DNA of 64,000 bases. It comes from Leuconostoc mesenteroides subsp. mesenteroides ATCC 8293 (GTDB taxonomy: Bacteria; Bacillota; Bacilli; Lactobacillales; Lactobacillaceae). The DNA is taken from contig NC_008531.1 in NCBI RefSeq assembly GCF_000014445.1, forward strand, positions 1,457,001 to 1,521,000, written 5' to 3'. A program made the position numbers and the translations under genes. Shown here in pieces: positions 7,812-17,201 of the stretch. The notes under the pieces were generated by a model. It ran no database searches. It was not told the DNA's origin and saw only the letters and a list, made by a program, of their open reading frames with translations. Every line of letters begins with the position of its first letter. Position 1 is the first letter of the stretch.

Positions 7812-7927
7812 AAAAATAAAACGTCCCAACGATTGCTCGTTAGGACGTTTCCTACCTAACCAGCTACTCTGACTCTTTTAGTAAAGTCTAGTAGCTGATT
7901 ATTGCTCAAATAACAACCTACTAGACT
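7812..7927 (-). promoter_or_regulatory. Leucine attenuator: competing stems and terminator
   Basis: In transcript order, segment A (7927-7918) pairs perfectly over 10 bp with B (7894-7885). B (as 7897-7890) can instead pair over 8 bp with C (7868-7861). C plus the following bases (7864-7855) can pair at nine of ten positions with 7844-7835, the 5' arm of the terminator. The terminator has a 13-bp stem with one wobble (7849-7837 with 7832-7820), a 4-nt loop and a T-rich tail. A overlaps the leader stop codon, so a ribosome there favours B:C and termination. Stalling at the leucine codons favours A:B and read-through. Confidence 0.78.
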
Positions 7928-7989
7928 CAAATGAGAAGGAGGTTGAGGAGGAGTGCGTTATTTTGATGTGCTTGTACATTTTTAGCCAT
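7927..7989 (-). CDS. Leucine-rich leader peptide (20 residues)
   Basis: The ORF begins ATG GCT AAA and ends TGA, with GGAGA six bases upstream of the start. Leucines occupy codons 13-15 and 17-19, five as CTC and one as CTT, so all depend on the leucine tRNA that reads CTY, uncommon codons in this AT-rich DNA. It follows a near-consensus promoter by about 50 bases and leads straight into competing hairpins and a terminator, the classic leader-peptide layout. Confidence 0.8.
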   Translation of the reverse strand: MAKNVQAHQNNALLLNLLLI

Positions 7990-8039
7990 GATGCGTCTCC
8001 ATTTTTTGAGCGAATTACTCGCTTGTTTCTATGAGTAAT

Positions 8040-8068
8040 AATATACCCTAATAACATTTATATGTCAA
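8040..8068 (-). promoter_or_regulatory. Promoter of the leucine leader and EIIC gene
   Basis: The minus strand has a perfect TTGACA (8068-8063), a 17-base spacer and TATATT (8045-8040). Confidence 0.88.
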
Positions 8069-8108
8069 TACTTTTTTATAAATCTAATAAAACTCTCCAA
8101 AACTATAG

Positions 8109-8114
8109 TATAAT
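8109..8114 (+). promoter_or_regulatory. Candidate -10 for the 8135 gene
   Basis: A perfect TATAAT lies 20 bases before the start codon. No clear -35 is seen 16-18 bases upstream. Confidence 0.4.
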
Positions 8115-8134
8115 AAACAAGGAGGAAAAATATT

Positions 8135-8455
8135 ATGAAACAGATATTTCAATTTATTGGGGCCGTGGTTACAGCGATTATTGGGCTGTTAATTTTGATT
8201 CCTGTCATTTTAACAATTATTGGCGTAGCAGTTCCGGTCGTACTTAGCATTATTGGCATTGCACTCTTCGTTGCCTTAATTATAGCTGCTGTTGCTGGCA
8301 TTATTGGCTTAGTTGCATTTTGGCGTTTCAGAAAAAATATCAAAGATAACGAATTTGAGTTTGTTAGAAATGGTAAACATTTCAACATACATATTAGTAA
8401 GGACGGTACCAAGGTAAACCATCGACGTGATGTAACAAATGACGATGAAGATTAA
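8135..8455 (+). CDS. Small membrane protein of unknown function
   Basis: This 106-residue protein starts with about 65 residues of nearly unbroken hydrophobic sequence rich in Ile, Val and Ala, probably two membrane segments (about 6-30 and 36-64). A basic boundary (WRFRKNIK) and a charged, soluble C-terminus ending in an acidic run follow. AAGGAGG precedes the start. The gene overlaps the next by 17 bases, so the two are probably translated together. I do not recognise a family. Confidence 0.75.
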   Translation: MKQIFQFIGAVVTAIIGLLILIPVILTIIGVAVPVVLSIIGIALFVALIIAAVAGIIGLVAFWRFRKNIKDNEFEFVRNGKHFNIHISKDGTKVNHRRDVTNDDED

Positions 8456-9143
8456 ACTAGCGCAATATGCTCAGCAATTTTCTGACAGCCCAGATACGTT
8501 GGTTAAAATAAATGCAGCTCGTAAGGCATTACAGTCCCTTGCTCAGCATACTTTACCCGAAAACCCCCTACCTCAGCTTAGTTTTTCTAGTCAAGATATT
8601 CTATCCGATTTACGACTGATGCCTCTTGATGATTTACTTTCTGAATTTCGACAAACAATTATTAAGTCTTTTGGCGTCTGGCATTTGCCAAATAAGCTTT
8701 GGTTATCGGATTTAAATCAATTTATTGATGGCCGACGAGTTTTAGAAATCATGTCAGGAAATGGCGTTATTTCTAGCCAATTGCGCCTTTTTGGCAATAA
8801 CGTCATCGCAACAGATAACTTCGACTGGCACGGTCAAGATATACAGCATCCTGATTTATGGACAGAAGTTATCTGTTTAGATGCATTGGAAGCTATAAAA
8901 GCAATGTCCTATGATGTGGTTATTCTAAGCTGGGCACCTGATACAGATGAAACGGACTGGCAAGTTCTACAAGGCCTACGTGCGCAACACTTTAATGGTG
9001 ATTTTATTGTCATTGGTGAAAAAAATGGCGCAACCAATTCACAATTATTTTGGCAGAATGCAAAACTAGCACGCCCCAAAAAGTTAAATCAACATCATCA
9101 ACCATTTGATTTTATTAGTGATCAAGTTTGGTTAGTACAATAA
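8439..9143 (+). CDS. SAM-dependent methyltransferase-like protein
   Basis: The 234-residue protein has a methyltransferase motif I, 'VLEIMSGNGVIS', near residues 103-114, followed by an acidic strand end ('VIATDNFDW'), and a motif IV-like 'YDVVILSWAPDTDE' near 155-168. The first 80 residues are helical and not recognised. It is a class I Rossmann methyltransferase by pattern; the substrate is unknown. The start lies inside the preceding membrane-protein gene (ATG at 8439, or 8445). A bidirectional terminator follows. Confidence 0.6.
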   Translation: MTMKIKLAQYAQQFSDSPDTLVKINAARKALQSLAQHTLPENPLPQLSFSSQDILSDLRLMPLDDLLSEFRQTIIKSFGVWHLPNKLWLSDLNQFIDGRRVLEIMSGNGVISSQLRLFGNNVIATDNFDWHGQDIQHPDLWTEVICLDALEAIKAMSYDVVILSWAPDTDETDWQVLQGLRAQHFNGDFIVIGEKNGATNSQLFWQNAKLARPKKLNQHHQPFDFISDQVWLVQ

Positions 9144-9186
9144 AAAAACGATCTGGCGATAGAAATTATCACATGATCGTTTTTTA
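9142..9186 (+). terminator. Bidirectional terminator
   Basis: AAAAAACGATC and GATCGTTTTTT form an 11-bp stem around a 21-base loop, between two convergent genes. Confidence 0.8.
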
Positions 9187-10020
9187 TTTGTACTTTTCTT
9201 CTAAGCCGCTCATCCAGTGACCAGCCCATACACCGAGGATGAATAAGATAAAACTTATAAATCCGCTCATTATGTTAAAGCCACTATAATCAGCGACTGG
9301 TGGAATAACAATTAAAAGCGTTGACACCACAACAATACCTAAAATGAAATGGTATACCTTAGCATAATAGTGATGTAAAAGATAGTTCATTAATTTTGAA
9401 AAAAGGATTAATGTCAACATACCACCAAGTGCTATTGGCAAAAATACACTTATATCAGCACGTTTAAATCCGGCTAACATTGGGTCAAATAATCCTAGGT
9501 ATAGCAACAGGTTTGATGGACTTAATCCCGGGACAATAACGCCTAACGCGATTAGTGCCCCCGCCAACATCCAAGAAAAGAAATTAATTGGCATCGTTCC
9601 AAAGATGGCCGTCATATTATATAGGAATAATCCACCAGCAACTATTGTGACGATGAATAATATCCAATCGCTCGGGCTCCGCCCATGCTTGCCACTTTCC
9701 TTTGTCAGAGCTGGTAAAGTACCAACAATGGCACCAGCAAACCCCCACAAAATAATTGCTTTATATTCAACAAGCAAAAATTCTAATGGTCGGCTTAATA
9801 AAATAATACCAGCGATACCACCCAAACCCACTGGTAGAAAAAACCAAAAATCTTTCTTAAAATTCTGCCTCAAATGCGCCATGAAGTTCAGCATTCGTTC
9901 ATACAAGCCAAGAATTGCTGCTAATACGCCACCGGATACACCAGGAAGAATAAACCCTAGAGCAATGAATATCCCTTTGAAAAAGCGTATAAACCACTCT
10001 TTAATGTTACTATTGTTCAT
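9184..10020 (-). CDS. DUF368 membrane protein, PopT-like lipid carrier
   Basis: The 278-residue polytopic membrane protein has DUF368 hallmarks: the N-terminal 'GFILPGVSGGVLAAILG' and a second, inverted copy 'GVIVPGLSPSNLLLYLG' in the middle, consistent with an inverted-repeat transporter fold. Published work on this family (PopT) shows it helps return undecaprenyl phosphate across the membrane for wall synthesis. That function is inferred here by family. The ATG at 10020 has GAGGTG upstream; the GTG at 10029 overlaps that site. Confidence 0.85.
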   Translation of the reverse strand: MNNSNIKEWFIRFFKGIFIALGFILPGVSGGVLAAILGLYERMLNFMAHLRQNFKKDFWFFLPVGLGGIAGIILLSRPLEFLLVEYKAIILWGFAGAIVGTLPALTKESGKHGRSPSDWILFIVTIVAGGLFLYNMTAIFGTMPINFFSWMLAGALIALGVIVPGLSPSNLLLYLGLFDPMLAGFKRADISVFLPIALGGMLTLILFSKLMNYLLHHYYAKVYHFILGIVVVSTLLIVIPPVADYSGFNIMSGFISFILFILGVWAGHWMSGLEEKYK

Positions 10021-10091
10021 CAGTAGCACCTCAATATGATGTATATTATTGTTCTAAGTATTTTACGGCATACTGCCAATTACACTAATCT

Positions 10092-10119
10092 TAAAAAAGC
10101 TTAATATTCCATTAAAGCT
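10092..10119 (-). terminator. Probable terminator of the rnz-recJ-apt operon
   Basis: An 8-bp stem with one bulge (10111-10119 with 10098-10105) spans the end of apt and is followed on the minus strand by a short T run. Confidence 0.5.
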
Positions 10120-10631
10120 AGGAATGGCACTTCGCCAGCTTTCATAATTTTTTCACGGCCTTGCAAGCTTTCTAATTCTATAATAAAAGCTACACCAGCA
10201 ACGATGCCACCAAGTTTTTCAATAATTTCACGTGTAGCATTAATAGTGCCGCCTGTCGCTAGTAAATCATCAACAATCAGCACACGTTGTCCTGGCTTAA
10301 TAGCATCTTTATGAATTTCTAGCTCATTAACACCACCATACTCTAATGTGTATGATGCTGATACAGCTTCACGAGGTAATTTGCCACCTTTACGAGCTGG
10401 AACAAAGCCGATATTCATCGCATACGCCAGCGGTGAACCTACAATAAATCCACGTGATTCAGGACCAGCAATTAAATCAACGTTTAAATGTTTAGCAAAA
10501 TCAGCAATAGCATCTACTGCTTGCTTATAGGCCACACCATCACCCATCAATGGTGAAATATCACGAAAACTAACACCTGGTTCGGGGTAATCTTCAACTG
10601 TTGCAACAAAATCATGTAAATCTACTGTCAT
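10101..10631 (-). CDS. apt: Adenine phosphoribosyltransferase
   Basis: Apt converts adenine and PRPP to AMP in purine salvage. The 176-residue protein contains the PRPP loop '[13 protein letters not shown]' near residues 119-131 and the family segments '[11 protein letters not shown]' and 'GPESRGFI'. It lies 34 bases after recJ. The rnz-recJ-apt order is common in Firmicutes, where apt usually follows recJ. Confidence 0.97.
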   Translation of the reverse strand: MTVDLHDFVATVEDYPEPGVSFRDISPLMGDGVAYKQAVDAIADFAKHLNVDLIAGPESRGFIVGSPLAYAMNIGFVPARKGGKLPREAVSASYTLEYGGVNELEIHKDAIKPGQRVLIVDDLLATGGTINATREIIEKLGGIVAGVAFIIELESLQGREKIMKAGEVPFLALMEY

Positions 10632-10665
10632 TCTAAATCTCAGAGCTATCGCTCATACTTTCTTT

Positions 10666-12633
10666 TTAACGATTTGCCAAATACTTTTGGTATGTTATTG
10701 ACGTGGTTAAGGGTTTTTGTGCTGCTCCCGAAATAATTGTAACAAATCCATTGGTAACGTGCACGAATCCTAATTCAATAAATACTTGAATCATAATATT
10801 CAAATCGTTCTTATTGATATTTAACTGCTTCGCTATTTTATCCAAGTTCTGCGCAAAATTTAGATCCTGATGTGCGTAAATGAATTTATATACTTGAGCA
10901 AAAAACTTTTTATGAGCAGCATTTTCATCAGTTGCCTCTGATGTATTAATAGCAGTTAGTAGAAGCTGTATCGTTTTGCGCCCACGGAAATAATTAATAC
11001 CCAGAGTCGCAGCAAATGATATCCCTAATGGATTAGCAACCATAGGCACCCAATCTGGATGGTTAAAGCCAACTGCTTCAACATTATTTTCTAAAGCTAA
11101 CTTAATATGTTGCTTTAAGTTTCCCATGGTTGTTACTTTATTAATTTTTGGTTGCTGCAATCCAAACACTGGTTGCTGATTTCCAGTACCGAAAGGTTCA
11201 AGCAGGCGTAGTTCTTCATACGTTTCAGTGCTGATTTCATTAACCGACAGTGTCGTATTAATACTAATCGGCTTGGCATGAATTTGTAATTTAGCTGAGT
11301 TCAAACGAACTTGCTCTTTTAATACATCTAGTTGCTCTGGGGAAATAGCTAGTCCTAGTGCACTGGCATGCCCACCAAACGTATCATACAAATCGTGAAA
11401 GGTATTCATAAATTGATAGAGGTCAAAATCACCAAAAGTCCGACCAGATCCTTTATAAACACCATCCGTTAAACTTAAAACAATTGTTGGTTTTTGTAAT
11501 AGTTCCACCAATCGACTAGCCACAATACCCAAAATTCCTTGATGCCAATCTTGACCAGCAATAACCAAGACTTGATCATTTTTGTATTCGTCTGACAAAG
11601 CCATTTGTTTTGCAGACCCAAATACCTCTTCAACAATTTCTTGACGTTGCGCATTAATGGCCTCAACTTCAGAAGCAATGGCAGTTGATTCTTCTGGATC
11701 TTGACTTAACAAAAGTTGTAGAGATAAGCTAGCATCCCCTAATCGACCAACAGCATTTAAGCGAGGGGCAATCTTAAATGAAACTGTTTCTGAAATAACT
11801 GGTTCATTATCTTTCTTACCCGCATTTTTCAAAACTGCGGTTAGACCCGGACGTGGCGAAACATTAATTTGTTTCAATCCCCATGAAACTAGAACCCTGT
11901 TTTCGTCAGTCAAAGACACCATATCAGAAATTTCACCTAACGCAACGAGATCCAACAACTCAGTTGGTAGCTCTGTTTGATCCTCAACTGGTTGCCCTTC
12001 ATTTAATAATGCTTGGGCAACTTTGAAAGCAACACCAGCGCCAGATAAATCACCAAATGGATACTGGCCTTTTGGATGTCTTGGGTGAATAACGGCATAA
12101 GCGTTTGGCAATGTGGCAGGCATTTCGTGATGATCAGTAATAATGACATCAATACCTTGACTCATCGCATATTCAACAGCTTCTTGACCACTAACACCGT
12201 TATCTACTGTCACAATCAATTGCGCACCATCAGCAATAAGTTTTTTATACGTATCAATATTTGGCCCATAGCCATCTGAAAAGCGATTAGGTATGTAAGG
12301 TGTTACATCTGCCCCCAATACTTCTAAGGCTTCAACCATAATTGCTGTACTAGTGACACCATCCATATCATAATCACCGTACACAACAATCTTTTCACCA
12401 CCAAAAGCTGCGTCCTGTAGACGCTCAATGGTTCTATCCATATCATGAAGTAACATGGGATCATGCAATTGTTCTACACTTGGTTGTAGATATTTAAAAG
12501 CTGCTTCTGGATCTGTATAACCCCTTTGAGCCACAATTGTTGACATAAATTGACTAATATTTAGTTGTGCGCTTAACTGCCGAACAACCTTTTCACTTGG
12601 TTGTGGCAGAATGTTCCAATTATTTTGATTCAT
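10666..12633 (-). CDS. recJ: Single-stranded-DNA-specific exonuclease RecJ
   Basis: RecJ degrades single-stranded DNA 5' to 3' in recombination and repair. Seen are the DHH phosphoesterase motifs '[12 protein letters not shown]' and 'ITDHHEMP', the DHHA1 motif '[12 protein letters not shown]', an OB-fold region and an extra C-terminal domain of about 130 residues typical of Firmicutes RecJ. The 655-residue product begins at 12633 (MNQNNWNIL). The longer frame to 12711 runs backwards into rnz and adds a hydrophobic stretch without family support. The start overlaps the end of rnz by 14 bases. Confidence 0.95.
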   Translation of the reverse strand: MNQNNWNILPQPSEKVVRQLSAQLNISQFMSTIVAQRGYTDPEAAFKYLQPSVEQLHDPMLLHDMDRTIERLQDAAFGGEKIVVYGDYDMDGVTSTAIMVEALEVLGADVTPYIPNRFSDGYGPNIDTYKKLIADGAQLIVTVDNGVSGQEAVEYAMSQGIDVIITDHHEMPATLPNAYAVIHPRHPKGQYPFGDLSGAGVAFKVAQALLNEGQPVEDQTELPTELLDLVALGEISDMVSLTDENRVLVSWGLKQINVSPRPGLTAVLKNAGKKDNEPVISETVSFKIAPRLNAVGRLGDASLSLQLLLSQDPEESTAIASEVEAINAQRQEIVEEVFGSAKQMALSDEYKNDQVLVIAGQDWHQGILGIVASRLVELLQKPTIVLSLTDGVYKGSGRTFGDFDLYQFMNTFHDLYDTFGGHASALGLAISPEQLDVLKEQVRLNSAKLQIHAKPISINTTLSVNEISTETYEELRLLEPFGTGNQQPVFGLQQPKINKVTTMGNLKQHIKLALENNVEAVGFNHPDWVPMVANPLGISFAATLGINYFRGRKTIQLLLTAINTSEATDENAAHKKFFAQVYKFIYAHQDLNFAQNLDKIAKQLNINKNDLNIMIQVFIELGFVHVTNGFVTIISGAAQKPLTTSITYQKYLANR

Positions 12634-13576
12634 TACTATCTTTCTTAAAAGGAATATCAATAATGTCAAAGTCGCGTGCCACATACGTGTTAGCAAAGTT
12701 GCGACGGACATCGTGTATTAATTCTTTAACCATCGGCCCAATATAACGAGCTGAAAGATGTGTCAATACTAACTTGTTTACATGTGCCCGGCGAGCCACA
12801 CTTGCAGCATTTGCACTTGTTGAATGGGCATGGGCTTTGGCCATTTTCGCCTCTTCTTCGCTTGAACCATAGGTACTCTCATGCACCAGAACATCGGCAT
12901 TTTTTGCTAACCACTCTACATTATCATTAGGACGAGTATCTAAAATGAAAGTTACTATACGACCTTTTTGAGCTTTACCAATGAAATCATGACCATTAAC
13001 GATACGCCCATCTGGTAGTGTAACTGTTTTTCCTGCTTTGAGTTGTCCATATACTGGTCCAGAAGGAATATTTCCCTGCTTTAGTTTATCAACTAATAGT
13101 TCGCCTGGATGATCTTTCTCTATCACACGAAATCCCCAGGTCTCAATACGATGACGCATTGGTGCGGCAACAACTTGAAAAGTATGATCTTCAAAGATGA
13201 CACCTTCAGTTAAGTCAACATACTCAATTGGATACGATAGACGTGTTTCGGAAATCCGTAGTGCCGTTTGAACAAATTCTTTAACACCCTTAGGCCCATA
13301 TATAGTTAAGGGTTCATTTTTATCAGCACCTTGAAAGGAACGTGAGCTTAAGAATCCTGGCAATCCAAATATATGATCACCATGCAAATGTGTAATAAAT
13401 ATTTTTTCAACTTTACGTGGTCGCAAAGTGGTTTTTAAAATTTGATGTTGCGTTGCTTCACCAACATCAAAAAGCCACACAGCATTGCGTTCGTCTAAAA
13501 GGCGAAGCGCAATACTTGTAACATTTCTAAATTTAGATGGTTGGCCAGAGCCAGTCCCGAGAAATTCAAGTTGCAT
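12620..13576 (-). CDS. rnz: Ribonuclease Z
   Basis: RNase Z cuts the 3' trailer of tRNA precursors that lack encoded CCA, which fits the tRNA-Leu gene at 4108. The 318-residue protein has the metallo-beta-lactamase motif '[13 protein letters not shown]' near residue 61, a second metal-site histidine in 'HESTYG', and 'LTHLSARY'. Length and layout are those of the short bacterial form. It is first in the rnz-recJ-apt operon. Confidence 0.96.
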   Translation of the reverse strand: MQLEFLGTGSGQPSKFRNVTSIALRLLDERNAVWLFDVGEATQHQILKTTLRPRKVEKIFITHLHGDHIFGLPGFLSSRSFQGADKNEPLTIYGPKGVKEFVQTALRISETRLSYPIEYVDLTEGVIFEDHTFQVVAAPMRHRIETWGFRVIEKDHPGELLVDKLKQGNIPSGPVYGQLKAGKTVTLPDGRIVNGHDFIGKAQKGRIVTFILDTRPNDNVEWLAKNADVLVHESTYGSSEEEAKMAKAHAHSTSANAASVARRAHVNKLVLTHLSARYIGPMVKELIHDVRRNFANTYVARDFDIIDIPFKKDSNESK

Positions 13577-13623
13577 TCATTTTACCTACTGAGCGCTTTC
13601 TTAATAACGTTCATAACTAGTCA

Positions 13624-13632
13624 ATTATAACA
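13624..13632 (-). promoter_or_regulatory. Extended -10 promoter of rnz-recJ-apt
   Basis: TGTTATAAT, a consensus extended -10, begins inside the T run of the msrA terminator and lies about 48 bases before the rnz start codon. Confidence 0.65.
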
Positions 13633-13656
13633 AAAAATGAGCGTTTCCGCTCACTT
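13632..13656 (-). terminator. Terminator of msrA
   Basis: A 6-bp GC-rich stem (TGAGCG with CGCTCA, 4-base loop) is followed by TTTTTT on the minus strand. Confidence 0.8.
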
Positions 13657-13701
13657 TCATATCATTTAAATTGAATTTATCTTAAAATATATTGGTTAAA
13701 T

Positions 13702-14217
13702 TCAATTCCACTTATCAGCTTTAAATTGCAAGCGTTGTGCCATTTCTAGTGCTTCTCGTTCTGGATCCTTCTTGTAAAAATCCTGGTGATACTCTTCTGC
13801 TTCATAAAATGGTTTGGCGTCTTCAATTTTCGTCACGATGGGTTCATCAAAACGATTTGAAGCTGCTAATGCGGCTCTAGATTCTTCAGCAATTTCACGT
13901 TGTTCAGGACTATTTACAAAAATCACTGGACGGTAGTTATCACCGCGGTCTTGGAATTGACCCATTGCATCAGTTGGATCAGTCTGTTCCCAATATATTT
14001 CGACTAGTTCACGATAACTTATTTTTTCGGAATCAAACCAAATTTTAACAGCTTCTGTGTGTCCTGTAGTATGTGTTAGTACTTGCTCATAAGTTGGATT
14101 TTCAACATGACCACCAGTATAGCCTGAACGAACCTTTTCTATGCCATCCAAAGAATCAAATGGTTGAACCATGCACCAAAAGCAGCCACCAGCAAATATT
14201 GCAGTTTCTATTGCCAT
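13702..14217 (-). CDS. msrA: Peptide methionine-S-sulfoxide reductase MsrA
   Basis: MsrA reduces the S form of methionine sulfoxide. The catalytic cysteine lies in GGCFWC near residues 10-15, and '[15 protein letters not shown]' and '[11 protein letters not shown]' are characteristic. The protein is 171 residues and lacks the usual C-terminal resolving cysteines, so regeneration by another route is likely. It has its own ribosome-binding site (AAGGAGA) and terminator. A separate msrB lies at 60414. Confidence 0.96.
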   Translation of the reverse strand: MAIETAIFAGGCFWCMVQPFDSLDGIEKVRSGYTGGHVENPTYEQVLTHTTGHTEAVKIWFDSEKISYRELVEIYWEQTDPTDAMGQFQDRGDNYRPVIFVNSPEQREIAEESRAALAASNRFDEPIVTKIEDAKPFYEAEEYHQDFYKKDPEREALEMAQRLQFKADKWN

Positions 14218-14277
14218 GTTATTTCTCCTTACAAATTAAAAGTAAAAGCAGTTACACTCATTTTACTTTAATTAAGA

Positions 14278-15231
14278 TTAAATTTCAAAAGTTTCCTGTT
14301 TTTTAGCTAACTTTGTTCGCTCAATATCTTCTTTAGCGTGAATTAATCTTGTTACCAGAGCATTAAATGGCATAGCTACATCATGTTCAGATCCTAATTT
14401 AGCGAAGTAACCGTTTAAAAAATCGATTTCTGTATGTTTACCAGCTTTAATATCTTGATACATTGATGGGTAATGATTTCCAGCATTTTCAGGTCGTATG
14501 AGTAAGGCTAAATCCTTCATGATCGCGTTTACATCAACGTTAATTCCTTCTAACTCACCAATTTTTTTTATTTCATCCAGAATATTTAGTGATAAATCCA
14601 TACCATTTCCAGCCATACCGAACTCTGCAATATTTGCATCTAACAAAACTGTTAACGGGTTAAGGACAGAGTTAATTCCCGCTTTATGCCAAATTGCTTC
14701 AATGACATTTTGAGATAATGTCACATTGAGACCAGCCTTATTCAGAGCCGATACAATTGGTTTAGCGTTAGCCTCACCGATTGCCTGTAATTTGATGGAC
14801 CCAGTTCCCGTCACGCGAATTTCACCAGGATTAATTAATTCTGATGTCCACAAAGTCACACCAGCCAAAATCTGATTGCGATTAACATGCTTTTCCATGA
14901 CCTCAATATTACCAAGACCATTAGAAAGAACCAACAGCTTGGTATTCTTAGTAATAATGTGCTTGATATCTGTTAACATCATATCTAATTGAGGGGTCTT
15001 CGTTAACAAAATAATAAGGTCAAACTTACCATCAATTTCTTTAGCTGTCATAACAGGAATATAATATTTTTTTGTTGCCCCATCATCTTGATGCACTGTT
15101 AACCCATCTGTGCTTATGGCAGCAATATGTGCAGCCCAGCCATCAATTCCTGTAACTTCATGGCCAGCTTGTTGTAACATCACACCAACTCGAGCGCCTA
15201 AAGCACCAAACCCTGCTATTGCTATTTTCAT
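14278..15231 (-). CDS. panE: 2-dehydropantoate 2-reductase family protein
   Basis: The 317-residue protein has the N-terminal NADPH motif GFGALG (residues 7-12) and the C-terminal ApbA/PanE domain with the catalytic 'WHKAGINSVLNPLT'. PanE makes pantoate; in some lactic bacteria the same family reduces branched 2-keto acids such as ketoisocaproate. No pantothenate genes are nearby, so the substrate is open. I start at 15231, where the Rossmann fold begins. The frame continues to 15300, but GGAGG there sits only two bases from the ATG at 15291. Confidence 0.75.
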   Translation of the reverse strand: MKIAIAGFGALGARVGVMLQQAGHEVTGIDGWAAHIAAISTDGLTVHQDDGATKKYYIPVMTAKEIDGKFDLIILLTKTPQLDMMLTDIKHIITKNTKLLVLSNGLGNIEVMEKHVNRNQILAGVTLWTSELINPGEIRVTGTGSIKLQAIGEANAKPIVSALNKAGLNVTLSQNVIEAIWHKAGINSVLNPLTVLLDANIAEFGMAGNGMDLSLNILDEIKKIGELEGINVDVNAIMKDLALLIRPENAGNHYPSMYQDIKAGKHTEIDFLNGYFAKLGSEHDVAMPFNALVTRLIHAKEDIERTKLAKKQETFEI

Positions 15232-15252
15232 AATTTTAGAAGCGTGAGTAAT

Positions 15253-15275
15253 CAGGTATTTATTCACAATACCTG
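15253..15275 (-). repeat. 8-bp inverted repeat before panE
   Basis: CAGGTATT and AATACCTG flank seven bases, 22 bases upstream of the chosen start. It could be an operator, an RNA hairpin, or part of an N-terminal extension of the coding region. Confidence 0.45.
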
Positions 15276-15340
15276 AAATAGCTAAACGCATTTCCTCCAT
15301 ATCTGTTTGCTAGTTCTGTTACTTTTTCTCACAAAACTTT

Positions 15341-16072
15341 TTACTGTTCTTCACTCTTTATATTATCCAGCAAGTCCCGCTCTTGTTGCGTTAACTGCCG
15401 CTTTTCTAATAAATCAGGTCGGCGTAAATAAGTACGGCGCAATGACTCCTTTAATCGCCACTCAGCAATTTTGGCGTGATTACCACTAGTCAAGACTTCC
15501 GGAACCATTCGTCCCCGAAAATCAGCTGGTCGTGTGTACTGCGGAAATTCTAACAAACCATCTTCAAAAGAATCTCCCTCAGCACTTGCCGCATTACCTA
15601 AAATTTCGGGCAGAAAACGTACTGTGGCATCGATAATAACCATCGCGCCGAGTTCTCCACCTGTCAAAACATAGTCACCTAGTGAAATTTCATCATCGAC
15701 TAATTCTCGAATGCGCTCATCATACCCTTCGTAATGACCAGCAACAAAAGTTAAATGGTCATAAGTAGCTAACTCTTGGGCAACTTCGTGGTTGAACTGT
15801 CTACCAGCTGGATCCAACAGGATCACACGTCCTTTGCCACCAGCTTGCTTTTCAACAGAGGCCATCGCATCAAATATTGGTTGTGGTGTTAATAACATGC
15901 CAGCACCGCCACCAAATGGATAATCATCTACGTTATTATGCTTATTTTCGGTGAAATCTCGAAAATCAGTCACTTGAAAGTCTAACGCCCCTTTATCAAT
16001 CGCTTTGCCAATAATTGATTGGCGCATTGGTGCAAACATGTCGGGAAATAAGCTTAAAACATCTATTCTCAT
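15341..16072 (-). CDS. trmD: tRNA (guanine-N1-)-methyltransferase
   Basis: TrmD methylates G37 next to the anticodon and prevents frameshifting. The 243-residue protein shows the SPOUT trefoil-knot segments '[10 protein letters not shown]' and '[20 protein letters not shown]'. Its start overlaps the rimM stop by one base. Usually rpsP leads this operon, but here rpsP is 11 kb away at 27134. Confidence 0.97.
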   Translation of the reverse strand: MRIDVLSLFPDMFAPMRQSIIGKAIDKGALDFQVTDFRDFTENKHNNVDDYPFGGGAGMLLTPQPIFDAMASVEKQAGGKGRVILLDPAGRQFNHEVAQELATYDHLTFVAGHYEGYDERIRELVDDEISLGDYVLTGGELGAMVIIDATVRFLPEILGNAASAEGDSFEDGLLEFPQYTRPADFRGRMVPEVLTSGNHAKIAEWRLKESLRRTYLRRPDLLEKRQLTQQERDLLDNIKSEEQ

Positions 16073-16593
16073 TAATCTAATAACCCTTCTAAAGCGTCAA
16101 TTGTAATTAATTTGGCGTCAACATCAACTGATTTAACAACATCATCAATCATAGGAATCAAGGCATCTGATTGACCGTCACGTTGAACTATCCAAACATC
16201 ATTCGCTCCTGTTTCCATAATTTCCTTGACAACACCGATTTTGTTACCATCCAAATCAACCACAGTGCTATCGATAATTTCATCGTAATAGTACTGATCG
16301 TCTTCTAATTCTGGACGAGCTGTACCTTCAATATAAACATCATCACCTTTATATTTTTCAATTTCATTAATGTTGGTTACGCCAACAAATAAAACCAACC
16401 ACATGTTTTTATGTAGTCGTGATGATTGCACTTTGACAGGGATACGTCCCTGTTTTGTATCAATAAATAGATCTGCTCCCTTTTTGAAGCGATCTTGAGC
16501 AAAATCAGTAATCGCCATGATTTTCACTTCACCACGAATACCATGTGTGTTTACAATTGTGCCAACTTTAAAATAATTTTCTGTATTAGTCAT
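16072..16593 (-). CDS. rimM: Ribosome maturation factor RimM
   Basis: RimM helps mature the 3' domain of 16S rRNA and binds S19. The 173-residue protein has the N-terminal RimM barrel ('[15 protein letters not shown]') and a C-terminal PRC barrel ('[16 protein letters not shown]'). It is coupled to trmD. Confidence 0.96.
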   Translation of the reverse strand: MTNTENYFKVGTIVNTHGIRGEVKIMAITDFAQDRFKKGADLFIDTKQGRIPVKVQSSRLHKNMWLVLFVGVTNINEIEKYKGDDVYIEGTARPELEDDQYYYDEIIDSTVVDLDGNKIGVVKEIMETGANDVWIVQRDGQSDALIPMIDDVVKSVDVDAKLITIDALEGLLD

Positions 16594-16627
16594 AAGTCTA
16601 TTGTATCAGGTTTTACAAACGGAAATA

Positions 16628-16663
16628 CAAAAAAAGTGCGTCATAAAATCTCACTGACGCACT
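16628..16663 (-). terminator. Terminator between ogt and rimM
   Basis: A perfect 9-bp stem (16635-16643 with 16655-16663) is followed by seven T residues on the minus strand, ending the addB-addA-ogt transcript. Confidence 0.88.
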
Positions 16664-16668
16664 GTTTC

Positions 16669-17151
16669 TCACTTCTCTAATAGGTTTTCTAATACTAATA
16701 ATTTTCTTTTAATGTCAGTACCGTATCTATACTTACCCACACCACCACTCTTAGGTAAGATATGATGACAGGCATTAATAATTGGAATAGGATTTTTACC
16801 AATCGCTGTCGCTACAGCGCGAACAGCAGTGGGATGATTAATCTTTTTTGCGAACTGCTCGTACGTTAATAATTCATGACAGGTATTTAGGGCCTGCCAT
16901 ACCTCTCTTTGAAAGGCAGTGGACTTAAGGTACCCAATCTTAATCCGCGAGAAATCAATCTTTTCACCAGCAGCATACGCTCGAAAAAGACTTGTTTCTG
17001 GTAATACTTGCTGTTTTAACTCATATTCTGGAAAGTCATTTAAAAATTCGCTAACACCATCATCAGCTAGACTAATGCACACAATTTGATCATTCTTTTT
17101 AAATAATGTTAGTTTACCGTTTAAAAAAGAGATTGTTTCATATTTTATCAT
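16669..17151 (-). CDS. Methylated-DNA--protein-cysteine methyltransferase, variant active site
   Basis: The 160-residue protein has the Ogt/AGT fold: 'TAFQREVWQALNTC' in the DNA-binding part, the arginine-finger segment 'AVRAVATAIGKNPIPI', and the acceptor cysteine. The usual PCHR motif reads ACHH, and the following loop GGYxGG reads GKYRYG. The cysteine is kept, so alkyl transfer is possible, but the proton-relay surroundings differ. It follows addA by 50 bases and probably shares its transcript, a repair grouping. Confidence 0.82.
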   Translation of the reverse strand: MIKYETISFLNGKLTLFKKNDQIVCISLADDGVSEFLNDFPEYELKQQVLPETSLFRAYAAGEKIDFSRIKIGYLKSTAFQREVWQALNTCHELLTYEQFAKKINHPTAVRAVATAIGKNPIPIINACHHILPKSGGVGKYRYGTDIKRKLLVLENLLEK

Positions 17152-17201
17152 TACTTCACCATGACATTTTTGTGTAAAACCCAATAAGTAATATTTATTG
17201 T

